64,000 nucleotides of DNA from CAWAHD01 sp963781785 (GCA_963781785.1 CAWAHD010000005.1:2542001-2606000); one strand, 5' to 3'. Numbered from the stretch's first letter, positions 1 through 8,006 are shown. The notes: generated by a model not told the origin, from the letters alone. Translations and numbers: made by a program.

Positions 1-125
1 CAGAGGATGCGGCCTCCCACTTCAGCCGCGCGAATGTGTCCGACACGCAAGCCGGCCGAGATCGGCATTCCGTCCTCTTCTTCCAAGGCGCGTCGAAGTC
101 GCTCATCACGGGTGAGTTGGGTCAT
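1..125 (-). CDS. Hypothetical protein, N-terminal part (runs off window)
   Basis: Only the first 41 codons are visible; they start MTQLTRDERLRRALEEEDG and continue past the left edge. The ATG overlaps the TGA of the upstream acetyltransferase-like gene as ATGA, so the two are translationally coupled. The family is not recognised. Bases 1-112 recur without any difference at 2215-2326, where the same reading frame is found in a decayed paralogue that has lost its first codons next to repeat copy 2. Confidence 0.5.
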   Translation of the reverse strand, partial: MTQLTRDERLRRALEEEDGMPISAGLRVGHIRAAEVGGRIL

Positions 126-767
126 TCGGAACCTCCGATGGCAGCCCGATAGTTGGCCGCCTGCTGGCTAGAGAACTCGAAATAGTTCAGGTTCAAGCAT
201 GTGGAGTCCTCTCCGAAATCAGTCATTCGGCACGTATCTCGATAGAACCGCTCGGCCTGCTTTAGCGAGTGTAACCCAATCCTGCCTTCAAGTCCAAAGT
301 CGTGGCTAAAAGCAACAGCCTCTGCTATCAGTATTTTGCCGACGCCACGGTACCGGGGCTCGTTGAGAGCGGTCTTAATATTCCAGGGCGCCGTTTCCAA
401 GTAGTCGACATAAACTGTGTGTTGCCTTGAATAATCGGAATACCGCGGAGACCTCAGTAGAGTCATAAGCCCCTGCACGCCATCCGGACACTCCAGGATC
501 ATCAGAATGCTACGGTCGGCTTCTGCATCCTCCAGTTTCTTCCGCCAGTCCCAATCAGCGTGTTCGGGTGGATCGATCCCCTGTTCGATCAAGCCGGACA
601 CGAGCGACTTGCGCGGCGTCCCACTCTAGTTGAATCTCGTCAAACTCACTGGCAGAAAAATGGGCGTCCCAAGTGACCGTCGCTTGGACGAGGGGGCGGC
701 CGGGTACCAGGTTGCTGATTATTCCACGGTTGTGCGAGATTGGTCCGCGACGAATTGAATTGCTCAT
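122..767 (-). CDS. GNAT-like N-acetyltransferase, frameshifted
   Basis: The C-terminal 159 codons contain a GNAT-like stretch, RYRGVGKILIAEAVAFSHDF, which resembles the acetyl-CoA-binding R/QxxGxG/A loop followed by its helix. The open frame at the right begins with a GTG near 601, but a second frame upstream (ATG at 767, MSNSIRRGP) reads smoothly into it if one base is gained or lost near 600 (...WDAAQVARV joined to SGLIEQGIDPPEH). This would restore a protein of about 215 residues. The stop overlaps the next start as ATGA. The acetyl acceptor cannot be told. A shorter GTG-initiated protein is the alternative. Confidence 0.5.
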
Positions 768-1022
768 CGCACCGTCCCTAAGCCGAGGATCTTTGACCTG
801 ATGCGAGTCCGCAGTTGGCCGCGGCGTCGCTGGCAATCAGCCAGCTTGTCGGCGCTTCATCGACGAGGGTGTTTGGTGCGAATCTATAAGACGCCTGTGT
901 TTCATCGCGTAGCGCTGCCGCCTCAACGTTCCAACCATCATCGGTCCGGTTGACCCCTCGACATGCCCCAATGATAATCGACCGTTTAGCGGAACACACC
1001 AAGTCCGACCGCGGGGATGATC

Positions 1023-1317
1023 ATGCTAGGCCGAACAATCCTCCGTCCCAGGTTCGTCGCTGTGCTCGCCCTCCTGGTCGCCTTCGGGAACGCAACGCCC
1101 GCCTGGGCATGAGCACGGCTTGGCCATCAGGTTATCGCGCGGCTCGCGGAGAAGAACCTGAACCCGAAAGCCAAGGCAGTGATCGCGGCGCTGCTCGATG
1201 AAGGCGAGAGTCTCGCCGACGCCTCGACATGGGCGGATGAGAACAGACGGCAATTGCCCAAGACCGCGCCTGGCATTATGTCGACGTTCCCTTCGACGAA
1301 CCCAAGTATGACGCCAA
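1023..1317 (+). pseudogene. S1/P1 nuclease, N-terminal relic
   Basis: The frame opens with an ATG at 1023 and a signal peptide (LRPRFVAVLALLVAFG...TPAWA), as expected for a secreted zinc-dependent S1/P1 nuclease. The mature end is recognisable as AWAW/A-LGHQVIARLAEKNL and later WADENRR and WHYVDVPFDEPKY, which match the start and first zinc-ligand region of the family. The pieces lie in different frames: one shift follows GCATG near 1110 and another lies near 1275. The gene stops abruptly at repeat copy 1, so at least 200 residues are missing. It cannot make an active enzyme. Confidence 0.6.
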
Positions 1318-1485
1318 GGGATTCCAGACACCCAGAAACTCGCCGCGTCCCCCTGGTATCAAGACACCCGCATTTCGTTGACTGGCTGAAGGTTGGGTGA
1401 ATTACGGCGCACATTCAGACAACGACTAGGCGCGCACCTGGTTGCCTGCACGCACGGCCGGCCGGAAGGAGGGTGTCTGGCAACC
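1318..1485 (+). repeat. 168-bp dispersed repeat, copy 1
   Basis: The left end GGATTCCAGACACCC and the right end GGGTGTCTGGCAACC are imperfect inverted repeats. The interior matches the other eight copies closely, including CCGCGTCCCCCTGG and GGTGAATTACGGCGC. It abuts the truncated S1/P1 nuclease on the left. Confidence 0.9.
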
Positions 1486-2326
1486 ATATGGAGGCGAGCG
1501 CTCGCAGGTTGAGAGCCAATCGTGAGCAACGCCGCCGCCGTCAACGGCTCGATGAGTGTGACAGACACGATGAGCATGGCAACCCGGTCGAACCCTGAAT
1601 GGGTAGCGCGGGCTCGGACCGCCTCGGCCGATGGATTCGCGCCGATCGGTTTCAAACCGGCGGGCTCTCGGCCGTGGTATCGGGGCGCCGGCGACGAGTT
1701 TCGCGTCGATTTGCTTGAGGTCCGCCTCACACATCTCAATAGCCGCAGCAGCGCGGCCAGCGGAGAAGTAGAGGCTGGCGAGACGGTCGCGGCCAGCGAG
1801 CGCTTCGGCGTGGAGGTGGGCGAGTTTCGCCTCCAATTGCTTGAGTGCCGCCTGATGCCCTCGATGGCCTCAGATGCGCGGCCAACGGAGAGGTGGCGGG
1901 GGCCGATGGCGCACACCCCGATCACTACCTCTCGAAGCACTGCACAGAACTTGCTAGCCTCATCGGCGGACGGGAAGCAGGCCTGATCGTCGCCGCCAGC
2001 GAGGAATTCGGGGCGGTCGGGGCCGAGTTTCGATTCAATCCGCTTGAGATACGCCTCAAATCACGCGAAGGTCTGGGCGCTGCTGCCGACGGTGGAGGCC
2101 CCGGCGGAGTTCTGCTCTTCGACAGCGATCGCGGCAACGGCCTCGGCCATAAGTTCCTTGACGCGCGCAATCAATGTTGGACGCTTGTCTTCGGGCACGC
2201 TCGACAAGTCTAGGCAGAGGATGCGGCCTCCCACTTCAGCCGCGCGAATGTGTCCGACACGCAAGCCGGCCGAGATCGGCATTCCGTCCTCTTCTTCCAA
2301 GGCGCGTCGAAGTCGCTCATCACGGG
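1486..2326 (-). pseudogene. Decayed gene with heptad-like internal repeats
   Basis: No intact gene spans this stretch. On the minus strand, 2215-2326 is identical to bases 1-112 and encodes the same ERLRRALEEEDGMPISAG segment, followed by AEVGGRILCLDLSSVPEDK and a helical region. Further on, three related segments recur in different frames: YLKRIESKL, LKQLEAKLAHLHAEAL-like and DLKQIDAKL. They correspond to DNA near 2027-2065, 1819-1870 and 1692-1740. This suggests a coiled-coil protein with tandem repeats, now broken by several frameshifts and a stop at 2061. Its first five codons were lost at the junction with repeat copy 2. The function is unknown. Confidence 0.4.
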
Positions 2327-2329
2327 GAA

Positions 2330-2498
2330 GGGATTCCAGACGCCCAGAAATTCGCCGCGTCCCCCTGGCATCAAGACACCCGCATTTCGTTGACCGGCTG
2401 AAGGTTGAGTGAATTACGGCGCACGTTCAGACAACGACTACGCGCACATCTGATTGCCTGCATGCACGACCGGCCGGAAGGAGGCTGTCTGGCAACCC
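2330..2498 (+). repeat. 168-bp dispersed repeat, copy 2
   Basis: Same orientation as copy 1, from GGGATTCCAGACGCCC to GGCTGTCTGGCAACCC. It begins three bases after the end of the 112-bp segment shared with bases 1-112, so the breakpoint in the neighbouring gene can be placed exactly. Confidence 0.9.
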
Positions 2499-2564
2499 CT
2501 AGTCCCGATCATCAGGTCGTTTGACCCGCCTGCTTCGTTATTCCTATCCGGAGACCGGAGCATA

Positions 2565-2918
2565 CTAATGAAACCAACTGCCCCATATAAGCATACCAGC
2601 AAAAAACCCAACGCCGTAGCCGACGAGCAACAAGACTACGGCGATCCACCACCTTCGTTTCCAAAACATGGCACCGCTGACGATCCACAGAATTTCAGAA
2701 GTGCTTATGAGAAACATGCCTAGCGTCTCAGCAAAACCTAATCCGCCCGGAATGCCCCGTGACCTCACGACTTCCACCACGATCGTAATCAGCGGTGCGA
2801 GAACACAATACGCACCCAGTAGTACCATGAAGGAGGACGGGACGACACGCCAGCCGAAGCCAGGGCGTGTTTGCAAGGTTTCTAGGGGCGATTTCGGAGC
2901 TTCATAAGGATTCAACAA
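2565..2918 (-). CDS. Small integral membrane protein, NPYEAP type
   Basis: A protein of 117 residues starting MLNPYEAPKSPLE, the N-terminal signature of many small planctomycete membrane proteins. Three hydrophobic segments can be seen: about residues 30-50 (FMVLLGAYCVLAPLITIVV), 65-85 (AETLGMFLISTSEILWIVSG) and 90-112 (WWIAVVLLLVGYGVGFFAG). The short cytosolic-type basic patch FWKRRWW separates the last two. No catalytic motif is visible and the role is unknown. The gene lies alone between repeat copy 2 and the next minus-strand gene. Confidence 0.7.
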   Translation of the reverse strand: MLNPYEAPKSPLETLQTRPGFGWRVVPSSFMVLLGAYCVLAPLITIVVEVVRSRGIPGGLGFAETLGMFLISTSEILWIVSGAMFWKRRWWIAVVLLLVGYGVGFFAGMLIWGSWFH

Positions 2919-2976
2919 GGTGGGTCTCGAAGGGTTAAATTGCCCACGACGTTAGAACAATACCCGCCGGTCGCCG

Positions 2977-3729
2977 TCACCGTTTGCCCAGCACCGTGTC
3001 AACTACGCAACATCCCCGGACGTGCGGCTTATCGCTGCGACAGTGTTTCAGGATGTCCTCGTTGCCGCACCCGGCTTCTTCGAGGGCATCGCCAAGGTTC
3101 AGCATCCGGTCAAAGGCTCGTTCCTCGTAGATCATCCCGGCGAGACCGACGACATTCGAGGTCAACCAATCGGGATCGACGGTGACACGCGGGAGGAACG
3201 GTTTGCCGAAGACACAGCGAAGGAGCCAATCTCCGGGCCAATCGACAAGGGAAATGTATTCTCCAAGCCCTCTTGAAAAAAACCGGAATGGACTTGGACT
3301 GCATGCTGCTTCCGCAAGACTTGCGGCTGCGCACAATCGCTGCTTCACCAGCGGATCGACTTCTGGCTCATCTTCCAGAAGTTGTTCCGGGGTGAGGACC
3401 CCCATCCTCACCAGGTTCTGGACGCTCTGCGGCACAGAATCCTTGTAGCACTCCCATGTTCCCCAGACACCAGGCTCGAAATCGTATTGAAAAGTTGGGC
3501 ATTCCGCCTCCCAATTTGCTCGCTTCAACTCTTCAAGTGTCGCCAGTCCCTCGACGAATCGCTCAGCAACTTCGACAGCGACCTTACTCCGGTCGTCATA
3601 TAGCAGTTCCCAGATGAACCGACATCGCGCACACATATACAGAATGCTTTTACGATCACTGGCGGTATCCTTCAGTGCTTCGATCATCTTCGTCGGGGCC
3701 TTGCACCGGCGCCACTCCCGATTCGTCAC
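2977..3729 (-). CDS. Planctomycete family protein (DRK...CxRxxW...), unknown function
   Basis: About 250 residues of a soluble protein. It belongs to a family abundant in Gemmata-like planctomycetes, recognisable by EW near the start, a segment here reading ASDRKSILYMCARCRFIWELL, then AVEVAERFVEGLAT, and the C-terminal block YEERAFDRMLNLGDALEEAG followed by NEDILKHCR, HVRGCCVVD and a final LGKR. GTG at 3729 places the start at VTNREW, which fits the family; an in-frame ATG at 3747 would add six residues. Two Cys in MCARC replace the usual Cys pair. No biochemical role is known to me; copies often occur in accessory clusters as here. Confidence 0.75.
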   Translation of the reverse strand: MTNREWRRCKAPTKMIEALKDTASDRKSILYMCARCRFIWELLYDDRSKVAVEVAERFVEGLATLEELKRANWEAECPTFQYDFEPGVWGTWECYKDSVPQSVQNLVRMGVLTPEQLLEDEPEVDPLVKQRLCAAASLAEAACSPSPFRFFSRGLGEYISLVDWPGDWLLRCVFGKPFLPRVTVDPDWLTSNVVGLAGMIYEERAFDRMLNLGDALEEAGCGNEDILKHCRSDKPHVRGCCVVDTVLGKR

Positions 3730-3840
3730 CGCTCGATCACCTCGCATTTTTCGGGTGTAATTGTCGACAATATCAACACGTGCACCACGCCTGGGTCGAG
3801 AGCCAGACGGCTAGAGTTTCAACCCGGCATCTATCGCCGC

Positions 3841-3958
3841 TTATCTTTGATGACCGCAATAAAGGATGCGATCATCCTGGGTGACTTCACAGTCGTTAGT
3901 ATAGCCGTCCACATAGACTTGGCATCCCTCGACGTACTCAACTACGTGGAACCGCAAT
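3841..3958 (-). pseudogene. C-terminal gene fragment beside repeat copy 3
   Basis: Thirty-nine codons read as a natural C-terminus (RFHVVEYVEGCQVYVDGY ... RILYCGHQR) but the frame runs upstream straight into repeat copy 3 and has no start of its own. It does not continue the truncated gene on the other side of the copy. The parent gene is not recognised. Confidence 0.35.
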
Positions 3959-4173
3959 GGGATTCCAGACTCCCAGGGATTCGCCACGTCCCCCTGGGTA
4001 TCAAGGGTATTCCAGACACCCAGAAATTCGCCGCGCCCCCTGGTATCAAGACACCCGCATTTCGTTGTCTGGCTCAAGGTTGGGTGAATTACGGCGCACA
4101 TTCAGACAACCGCTAGGCGCACACCTGGTTGCCTGCACGCACGACCGGCCGGAAGGAGGGTGTCTGGCAACCC
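3959..4173 (+). repeat. 168-bp dispersed repeat, copy 3, with duplicated left end
   Basis: The first ~47 bases (GGGATTCCAGACTCCC to about 4006) are a second, diverged copy of the left end, followed by a complete element beginning at TATTCCAGACACCC. From there it matches copy 5 closely (CGCGCCCCCTGG, GTTGTCTGGCTCAAGG, ACCGCTAGGCGCAC), so these two are the most recently related pair. Confidence 0.9.
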
Positions 4174-4422
4174 ACTTTCGGAGAGTCTGAGAGTCGTAGA
4201 TCGCTTGCCCCCAACTTCAGCGATGTCGATATCGATTCGCGCATTGGCTTCGTCGCGACTGACGTCAATTCTCAAGCCGCCGAGCATATCGAGGACATCG
4301 AGAATCTCTCGCGGCGAAGGCATCGTGGCGCAATCGGAAGCGGGAGGGTGGAGGATCGCCTCGCCATCGAGCCTGGCAGCGACTTCAGTATCGAGTGGGA
4401 CGACTACATAGATTACACCCAT
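4174..4422 (-). pseudogene. Truncated small protein (MGVIYVVVPLD family)
   Basis: The start MGVIYVVVPLDTEVAARLDG is typical of a small soluble planctomycete family of unknown function; an upstream in-frame ATG at 4461 gives an unlikely basic leader. About 83 codons follow, including a segment SPREILDVLDMLGGLRIDVS, then the frame enters repeat copy 3 and the native C-terminus is missing. The protein as encoded would end with repeat-derived residues. The segment 4474-4561 to its right is another short C-terminal-looking fragment (ECRRVEEHNATAVAGPD) with no start. Confidence 0.5.
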
Positions 4423-4561
4423 GGTTTCTCTCTCGCTCGGGCGCGAATCTACGCTCCGCACATCTGACCGGATCTATCTCAACCCACTGATGTCCGGCCC
4501 AGCGACCGCCGTCGCGTTGTGTTCTTCGACGCGCCGACATTCTTCGGGCGTGTCACACGCG

Positions 4562-4728
4562 GGGATTCCAGACACCCCGTGATTCGCCGCGTCCCCCTGG
4601 GTATCACGACCCCCGCATTTCGTTGGGTGGCTGAAGGTTAGGTGAATTACGGCGCACATTCAGACAACCATTCAGCGCATCTGATTGCCTGCATGCACGA
4701 CCGGCCGGAAGGAGGGTGTCTGGCAACC
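4562..4728 (+). repeat. 168-bp dispersed repeat, copy 4
   Basis: Complete element, GGGATTCCAGACACCC to GGGTGTCTGGCAACC, in the common orientation. Its left module reads CGTGATTCGCCGCGTCCCCC, closer to the duplicated left ends of copies 3 and 7 than to the standard AGAAATTCGCC form. It cuts off the lipoprotein gene on its right. Confidence 0.9.
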
Positions 4729-5033
4729 TTTCGCCAGTAGTGCGTGCCGATGTCCGAGCTCTTGAGCCGGATGCATTCGTTCGTGACCCAAGACAACTCC
4801 CAGCGCATCCGATCCGACGCCCTCGTGTTCTCCGAATGCAGGACGCGCCCCGACTTGTCACGGACCTCGAAGATGACGCAGCGATAGGTACGAGGGTCGG
4901 ACCGGCTCAGCTCGACGCGAGTATGAAGAGTCATGGAGCCGTCGGGTGAGGCGACTGGGGCCGGGCCATGCCGCGCACAACCCGCCAGCAGGAGGCATGA
5001 GATTACGACTGGTGTAGTCTTCGGCGTACGCAT
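4729..5033 (-). pseudogene. Lipoprotein, C-terminally truncated
   Basis: ATG at 5033 opens MRTPKTTPVVISCLLLAGC, a lipoprotein signal with lipobox LLAGC. The mature part reads APVASPDGSMTLHTRVELS, then YRCVIFEVRDKSGRVLHSE, then RWELSWVTNECIRLKSSDIG, a conserved planctomycete lipoprotein of unknown role, probably envelope-attached. The frame reaches repeat copy 4 after HYWRK and the natural end is missing. About 100 residues of the original remain. The intergenic block at 5050-5082 lies 17-49 bases upstream of the start. Confidence 0.6.
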
Positions 5034-5049
5034 GGTCCCGCTCCCGCCC

Positions 5050-5082
5050 GTCCGCGCCAACTATGGACCAGCCGATGGGCGC
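5050..5082 (-). repeat. Intergenic block A
   Basis: Contains GTCCGCGCCAACTATG and GCCGATGGGCGC on the plus strand. It overlaps the stop codon of the membrane-protein gene at 5061. CGCCAAC at the left and GTTGGCG at 5085-5091 form an inverted pair around it. Confidence 0.55.
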
Positions 5083-5582
5083 ACGTTGGCGGCAAGTGGA
5101 CGCAGAGCACGTCGCGATCCAAGCTTTGCCGCCAAGAAACCCCCGACGATCGCGAGTATGAGCATCGGCAGGCCGTAAGCAACCTCGAACACGGCGACGA
5201 CCTCGTAGACCTTCAACGGCTTCCGTGGGTCGATGACCAAGCCGTGCTCGAAACACCATCGAAAAGCATCGGGCGGGAGACCCCGCAAGGAACCATAGAC
5301 GCTCTCAGAGACTTTATACGCCCATCGATCGAACACCCGGCGATCGGCACGGAAGCAGACGATGTAGGCGAGCAGCAACCCTAGCCCAGTCGCCTCGAAT
5401 CCGGCCCAGAAGCCGCGAAACCAGCCAACGCTCCGGCGCATGGCGAAGAGCCCGAGCTGCATCGCGCCCCCGACCAGCCAGCACCCGGCGAGAAAGTCCG
5501 CGAAGCGAACCCCAAGGCAGTCGAGCGCGGCGAACGCCACCACAGCCATCACCTCGGCGATCGTTGACCGATGCCGGCGCAT
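5061..5582 (-). CDS. Multi-pass membrane protein, unknown function
   Basis: ATG at 5582 gives a 173-residue protein beginning MRRHRSTIAEVMAVVAFAAL, like many planctomycete small membrane proteins; the ATG 36 bases upstream lacks this fit. Hydrophobic segments lie at about residues 10-28, 30-46 (FLAGCWLVGGAMQLGLF), 58-76 (GFEATGLGLLLAYIVCF) and 132-152 (VFEVAYGLPMLILAIVGGFL). The loop between the third and fourth is large and contains VFDRWAYKV. No known domain is recognised. It is the last intact gene before the truncated lipoprotein in a row of minus-strand genes. Confidence 0.65.
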   Translation of the reverse strand: MRRHRSTIAEVMAVVAFAALDCLGVRFADFLAGCWLVGGAMQLGLFAMRRSVGWFRGFWAGFEATGLGLLLAYIVCFRADRRVFDRWAYKVSESVYGSLRGLPPDAFRWCFEHGLVIDPRKPLKVYEVVAVFEVAYGLPMLILAIVGGFLAAKLGSRRALRPLAANVRPSAGP

Positions 5583-5651
5583 GGCTGGCCCCTGACGACT
5601 CTCGTTTCTAGCCCACAATTTCCACGCTATGGCATCGTCCCTCGCCGCAGT

Positions 5652-5682
5652 GTCCGCGCCAACTATGATTCACCCGATGCGC
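5652..5682 (-). repeat. Intergenic block B
   Basis: Reads GTCCGCGCCAACTATGATTC then ACCCGATGCGC on the plus strand, ending one base from the stop codon (5683) of the gene to its right. It is the most complete example of the block. Confidence 0.6.
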
Positions 5683-5967
5683 TCAGGGCGGCGGGTCGGG
5701 TAGCTCGTCGAGATACCCCCAGTCCTCCCCGAGATAAGCTGACGCCAAGCCGCACAAGGCTGCTCCGATGTCCTGGCGAGCATCCCACCCCTTGTCCCAA
5801 GCCCGGCCGCACTCCTCGGCGATCATCCGCCAGGTGTAGCCGCGCCGGACCCGCAACTCGGCCACATACAACGCCCGGTCGTCGTTCATGAACTGTGCCA
5901 GCTCGACGGCCACGGGATCGGTGATCTGACGACCATGGATGACCAGGGGCTTCAGCCGCTTGAACAT
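5683..5967 (-). CDS. Small soluble protein, unknown function
   Basis: ATG at 5967 gives MFKRLKPLVIHGRQITDPVA, 94 residues; the longer frame from 6033 starts in the preceding intergenic block and is less likely. The C-terminal half contains a conserved-looking helical segment RRGYTWRMIAEECGRAWD followed by QDIGAALCGLASAYLGED, a pattern I have seen in other hypothetical proteins of large-genome planctomycetes and myxobacteria. No function can be assigned. Flanked by intergenic blocks E and B. Confidence 0.6.
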   Translation of the reverse strand: MFKRLKPLVIHGRQITDPVAVELAQFMNDDRALYVAELRVRRGYTWRMIAEECGRAWDKGWDARQDIGAALCGLASAYLGEDWGYLDELPDPPP

Positions 5968-6021
5968 CGCCTTGCCCGGACCTCTCAGACTGGGACCCAA
6001 GGAGGTAACTGGAAAGCCTCG

Positions 6022-6042
6022 ATCATAATTCACCCAATGCGC
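6022..6042 (-). repeat. Intergenic block E
   Basis: Shorter copy, ATCATAATTCACCCAATGCG. On the minus strand it contains TTGGGTGAATTA, a 12-mer also found on the plus strand inside the 168-bp repeat family. Confidence 0.45.
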
Positions 6043-6074
6043 TGCCTGCTTGGGCTGGTCAGAGAATTCAGCGG

Positions 6075-6473
6075 TCAGGCAAGGTCGTCCCGTGCGGGCT
6101 GGCGCTCCCTGCTCTCGTCTGGCTCATCCGCCTTCTCGAAGGCCAAGACTTCAATCGCGCCGCCGCAGTACGGGCAAACTGGCTCAGGGACAACCGCCAC
6201 AACTTTCCCTTGCCACTCGGGGAAACCGACCACCGCTTGCGGCGAGGATAACTTTGCCGCCAGTTCGCGTTGTGCGGAGCGGTCGGTCTGGATGCGATCG
6301 AACTCCTCTCGCCGCAACACGGCGATCACTTCCAGAAAGCAGCGGCCCACCTGACTCCAACCCGGCAACACGACCCTCGTGTCGAACATGGTGGCCGTGT
6401 AGACCGGGTAGAGGGAGCTACGCACGCCGCACGCATGGCACACCAACCTGTAGTGAAAGCCAGGCATCGACAT
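6075..6473 (-). CDS. Probable zinc-ribbon protein
   Basis: ATG at 6473 gives about 132 residues starting MSMPGFHYRLVCHACGVRSS; a second ATG two codons later is possible. Two Cys pairs, CHAC near residue 12 and CPYC near residue 105, are placed as in a split zinc ribbon; the second is followed by GGAIEVLAFEKADE. The middle contains DTRVVLPGWSQVGRCFLEVI. It may bind zinc and act as a small regulatory or structural protein, but no family is recognised. Lies between blocks C and E in the minus-strand row. Confidence 0.55.
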   Translation of the reverse strand: MSMPGFHYRLVCHACGVRSSLYPVYTATMFDTRVVLPGWSQVGRCFLEVIAVLRREEFDRIQTDRSAQRELAAKLSSPQAVVGFPEWQGKVVAVVPEPVCPYCGGAIEVLAFEKADEPDESRERQPARDDLA

Positions 6474-6715
6474 CGCGTGCCCCGCTTGGCCGAGCCTATG
6501 AACCCGGCGAGTAGACCCGCCGAGAATGTCAACTCTGTTGTCTGGATCGCCGTATACGCATTCTCCCCGCGCTGGCGACCAAGCGGCAAGTGTCACCAAC
6601 CACGGCCTTTGGACGTGGTTGATTACGTCGTGCGCACGCTCCTACCGTGAACCTTGCGCATCGGGTCGTTTCTGGATCACCCGTTACACGTCCCGCCATC
6701 GTCCCGCGCCCGGCT

Positions 6716-6740
6716 GTCCGCGCCAACTATGACTCACGGT
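6716..6740 (-). repeat. Intergenic block C
   Basis: Reads GTCCGCGCCAACTATGACTC then ACGGT, ending directly at the stop codon (6741) of the gene to its right. The GATGCGC end of the block is missing. Confidence 0.55.
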
Positions 6741-7064
6741 CTACGGCTCCGGAGGAGGCGGATCGGGCTCGACGGGAAGCCAGGGGTTGCGGGCGGCTCG
6801 ATAATACTTCCCGGCAATTTGGTGGTGCCACGTCGAGACGCGCTGCTGGCGTGGAGACACCTGCGGATCGCCGAGCTTCTGGGGGATGGATGTCGCCTCC
6901 CAGACATACTCACCGTCTGGCCCTGGGTGGCCTACGAAAACGCACACGATCTGTCTATCGTGCCACCAGGCAAGGGCCGAGAATCGAGCCCTCCTCCTCT
7001 CTCCCCACACCCAGACGCCAAGAAGCATCGCCAATATCGCCACGACGAGCATCAACCTACGCAA
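6741..7064 (-). CDS. Small membrane-anchored protein, planctomycete family
   Basis: 107 residues with one N-terminal hydrophobic segment, MRRLMLVVAILAMLLGVWVW, then a basic RRRARF and a soluble part containing ALAWWHD and a Pro-rich tail ending DPPPPEP. The arrangement (MRRL...RRRARF...A..H) is common among small planctomycete proteins of unknown role. It probably stays anchored in the cytoplasmic membrane. A spacer of about 148 bases with block D separates it from the SUFU-domain gene upstream. Confidence 0.6.
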   Translation of the reverse strand: MRRLMLVVAILAMLLGVWVWGERRRARFSALAWWHDRQIVCVFVGHPGPDGEYVWEATSIPQKLGDPQVSPRQQRVSTWHHQIAGKYYRAARNPWLPVEPDPPPPEP

Positions 7065-7175
7065 GGTGAACCGGGGTCGGGGGGAGCCGCATAGGTCGGC
7101 CCTCTTGGGCCAGGAGTGGTAAGGGTCAATACCGGATCACAGTTTCCAAGTCGCGGCCTCATCCAGTCCCTACCT

Positions 7176-7206
7176 GTCCGTCTCAACTATACTTCACCCG
7201 ATGCGC
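7176..7206 (-). repeat. Intergenic block D
   Basis: Reads GTCCGTCTCAACTATACTTC then ACCCGATGCGC. The SUFU-domain gene ends at 7213. CTCAAC and a GTTAAG six bases after the block pair with one wobble, and GATGCGCATC is a perfect palindrome. On the minus strand it offers TATAGT. Confidence 0.55.
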
Positions 7207-7212
7207 ATCGCG

Positions 7213-7767
7213 TTAAGCAACTGACGCTCGTCGTACATCCCAGAATTCGATCGCGTGATCATCGAACCGCCGTTCCAGAGCCTCCAGCCCGTGTTCGATC
7301 TTGAACTCCCGCTCGGCCTCCGTAATCGGCACAAGCCAATAGAGGCGGATCTGCCGCTTCTCCAGGTGGCACACCTCCAACCGCGGTCCAAATGGGTACG
7401 GCAAGGAGACCAGCAGGTGGTCGCACGTTGATCCTCTCAGCCACGGTTCACCAATCGGGAGGGTGTGTCCCAGATCGAGCCCATCGGTGTGGTGGTAATA
7501 GGCGGTCATCGTGAGCAATTCGACATGGCGGAGGTCTTCGGCGGGGGCGGTGATAAGGAACTCGATCCCGTCCATCGTCTCGACCGTGGTCTCGGATGTC
7601 CCGAGGGTCGCGTAGACCCAGAGGTTCGTTCGCGGGCCGGGACCGATGACGGCAATCCGCAAGCGTGGCAGTGCTTCGGTGGGGCCTAACGTCCAGACCG
7701 TCTCCTCGTACGGATGTCCGGCGAAGAAGGTCTGAAGGTGCCGACGCAGCCCTTCGTGAACGTCCAC
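7213..7767 (-). CDS. Suppressor-of-fused (SUFU) domain protein
   Basis: 184 residues covering a SUFU-type domain. Diagnostic stretches are GPTEALPRLRIAVIGPGPRT, EFLITAPAEDLRHVELL, TDGLDLGHTLPIGEPW, then STCDHLLVSLPYPFGP and IRLYWLVPITEAEREFK. Bacterial SUFU-domain proteins frequently sit in polymorphic-toxin or accessory islands, where an immunity role has been proposed, but this one has no toxin gene beside it. ATG at 7767 is well placed. The gene heads the minus-strand row that runs to the truncated lipoprotein and ends seven bases from block D. Confidence 0.85.
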   Translation of the reverse strand: MDVHEGLRRHLQTFFAGHPYEETVWTLGPTEALPRLRIAVIGPGPRTNLWVYATLGTSETTVETMDGIEFLITAPAEDLRHVELLTMTAYYHHTDGLDLGHTLPIGEPWLRGSTCDHLLVSLPYPFGPRLEVCHLEKRQIRLYWLVPITEAEREFKIEHGLEALERRFDDHAIEFWDVRRASVA

Positions 7768-7807
7768 GGATCGATCCTCACTGGGTGAAGCGTCTCAAGT
7801 CATCCAT

Positions 7808-8006
7808 GGGATTCCAGACACCCAGAAATTCGCCGCGCCCCCTGGTATCAAGACACCCGCATTTCGTTGTCTGGCTCAAGGTTGGGTGAATTACGGCGCA
7901 CATTCAGACAACCGCTAGGCGCACATTTGATTGCGTGCATGCACGACCGGCCGGAAGGAGGGTGTCTGGAAACCCGACCGGCCGGAAGGAGGGTGTCTGG
8001 CAACCC
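7808..8006 (+). repeat. 168-bp dispersed repeat, copy 5, with duplicated right end
   Basis: Complete element from GGGATTCCAGACACCC; the right end occurs twice, first GGGTGTCTGGAAACCC, then again after CGACCGGCCGGAAGGA as GGGTGTCTGGCAACCC. Confidence 0.9.

Noticed and set aside
778..1002. Possible minus-strand gene of 74 codons
   Set aside because: It has a plausible frame but no ribosome site or family; it may be a leftover of a gene upstream of the acetyltransferase, too weak to call.
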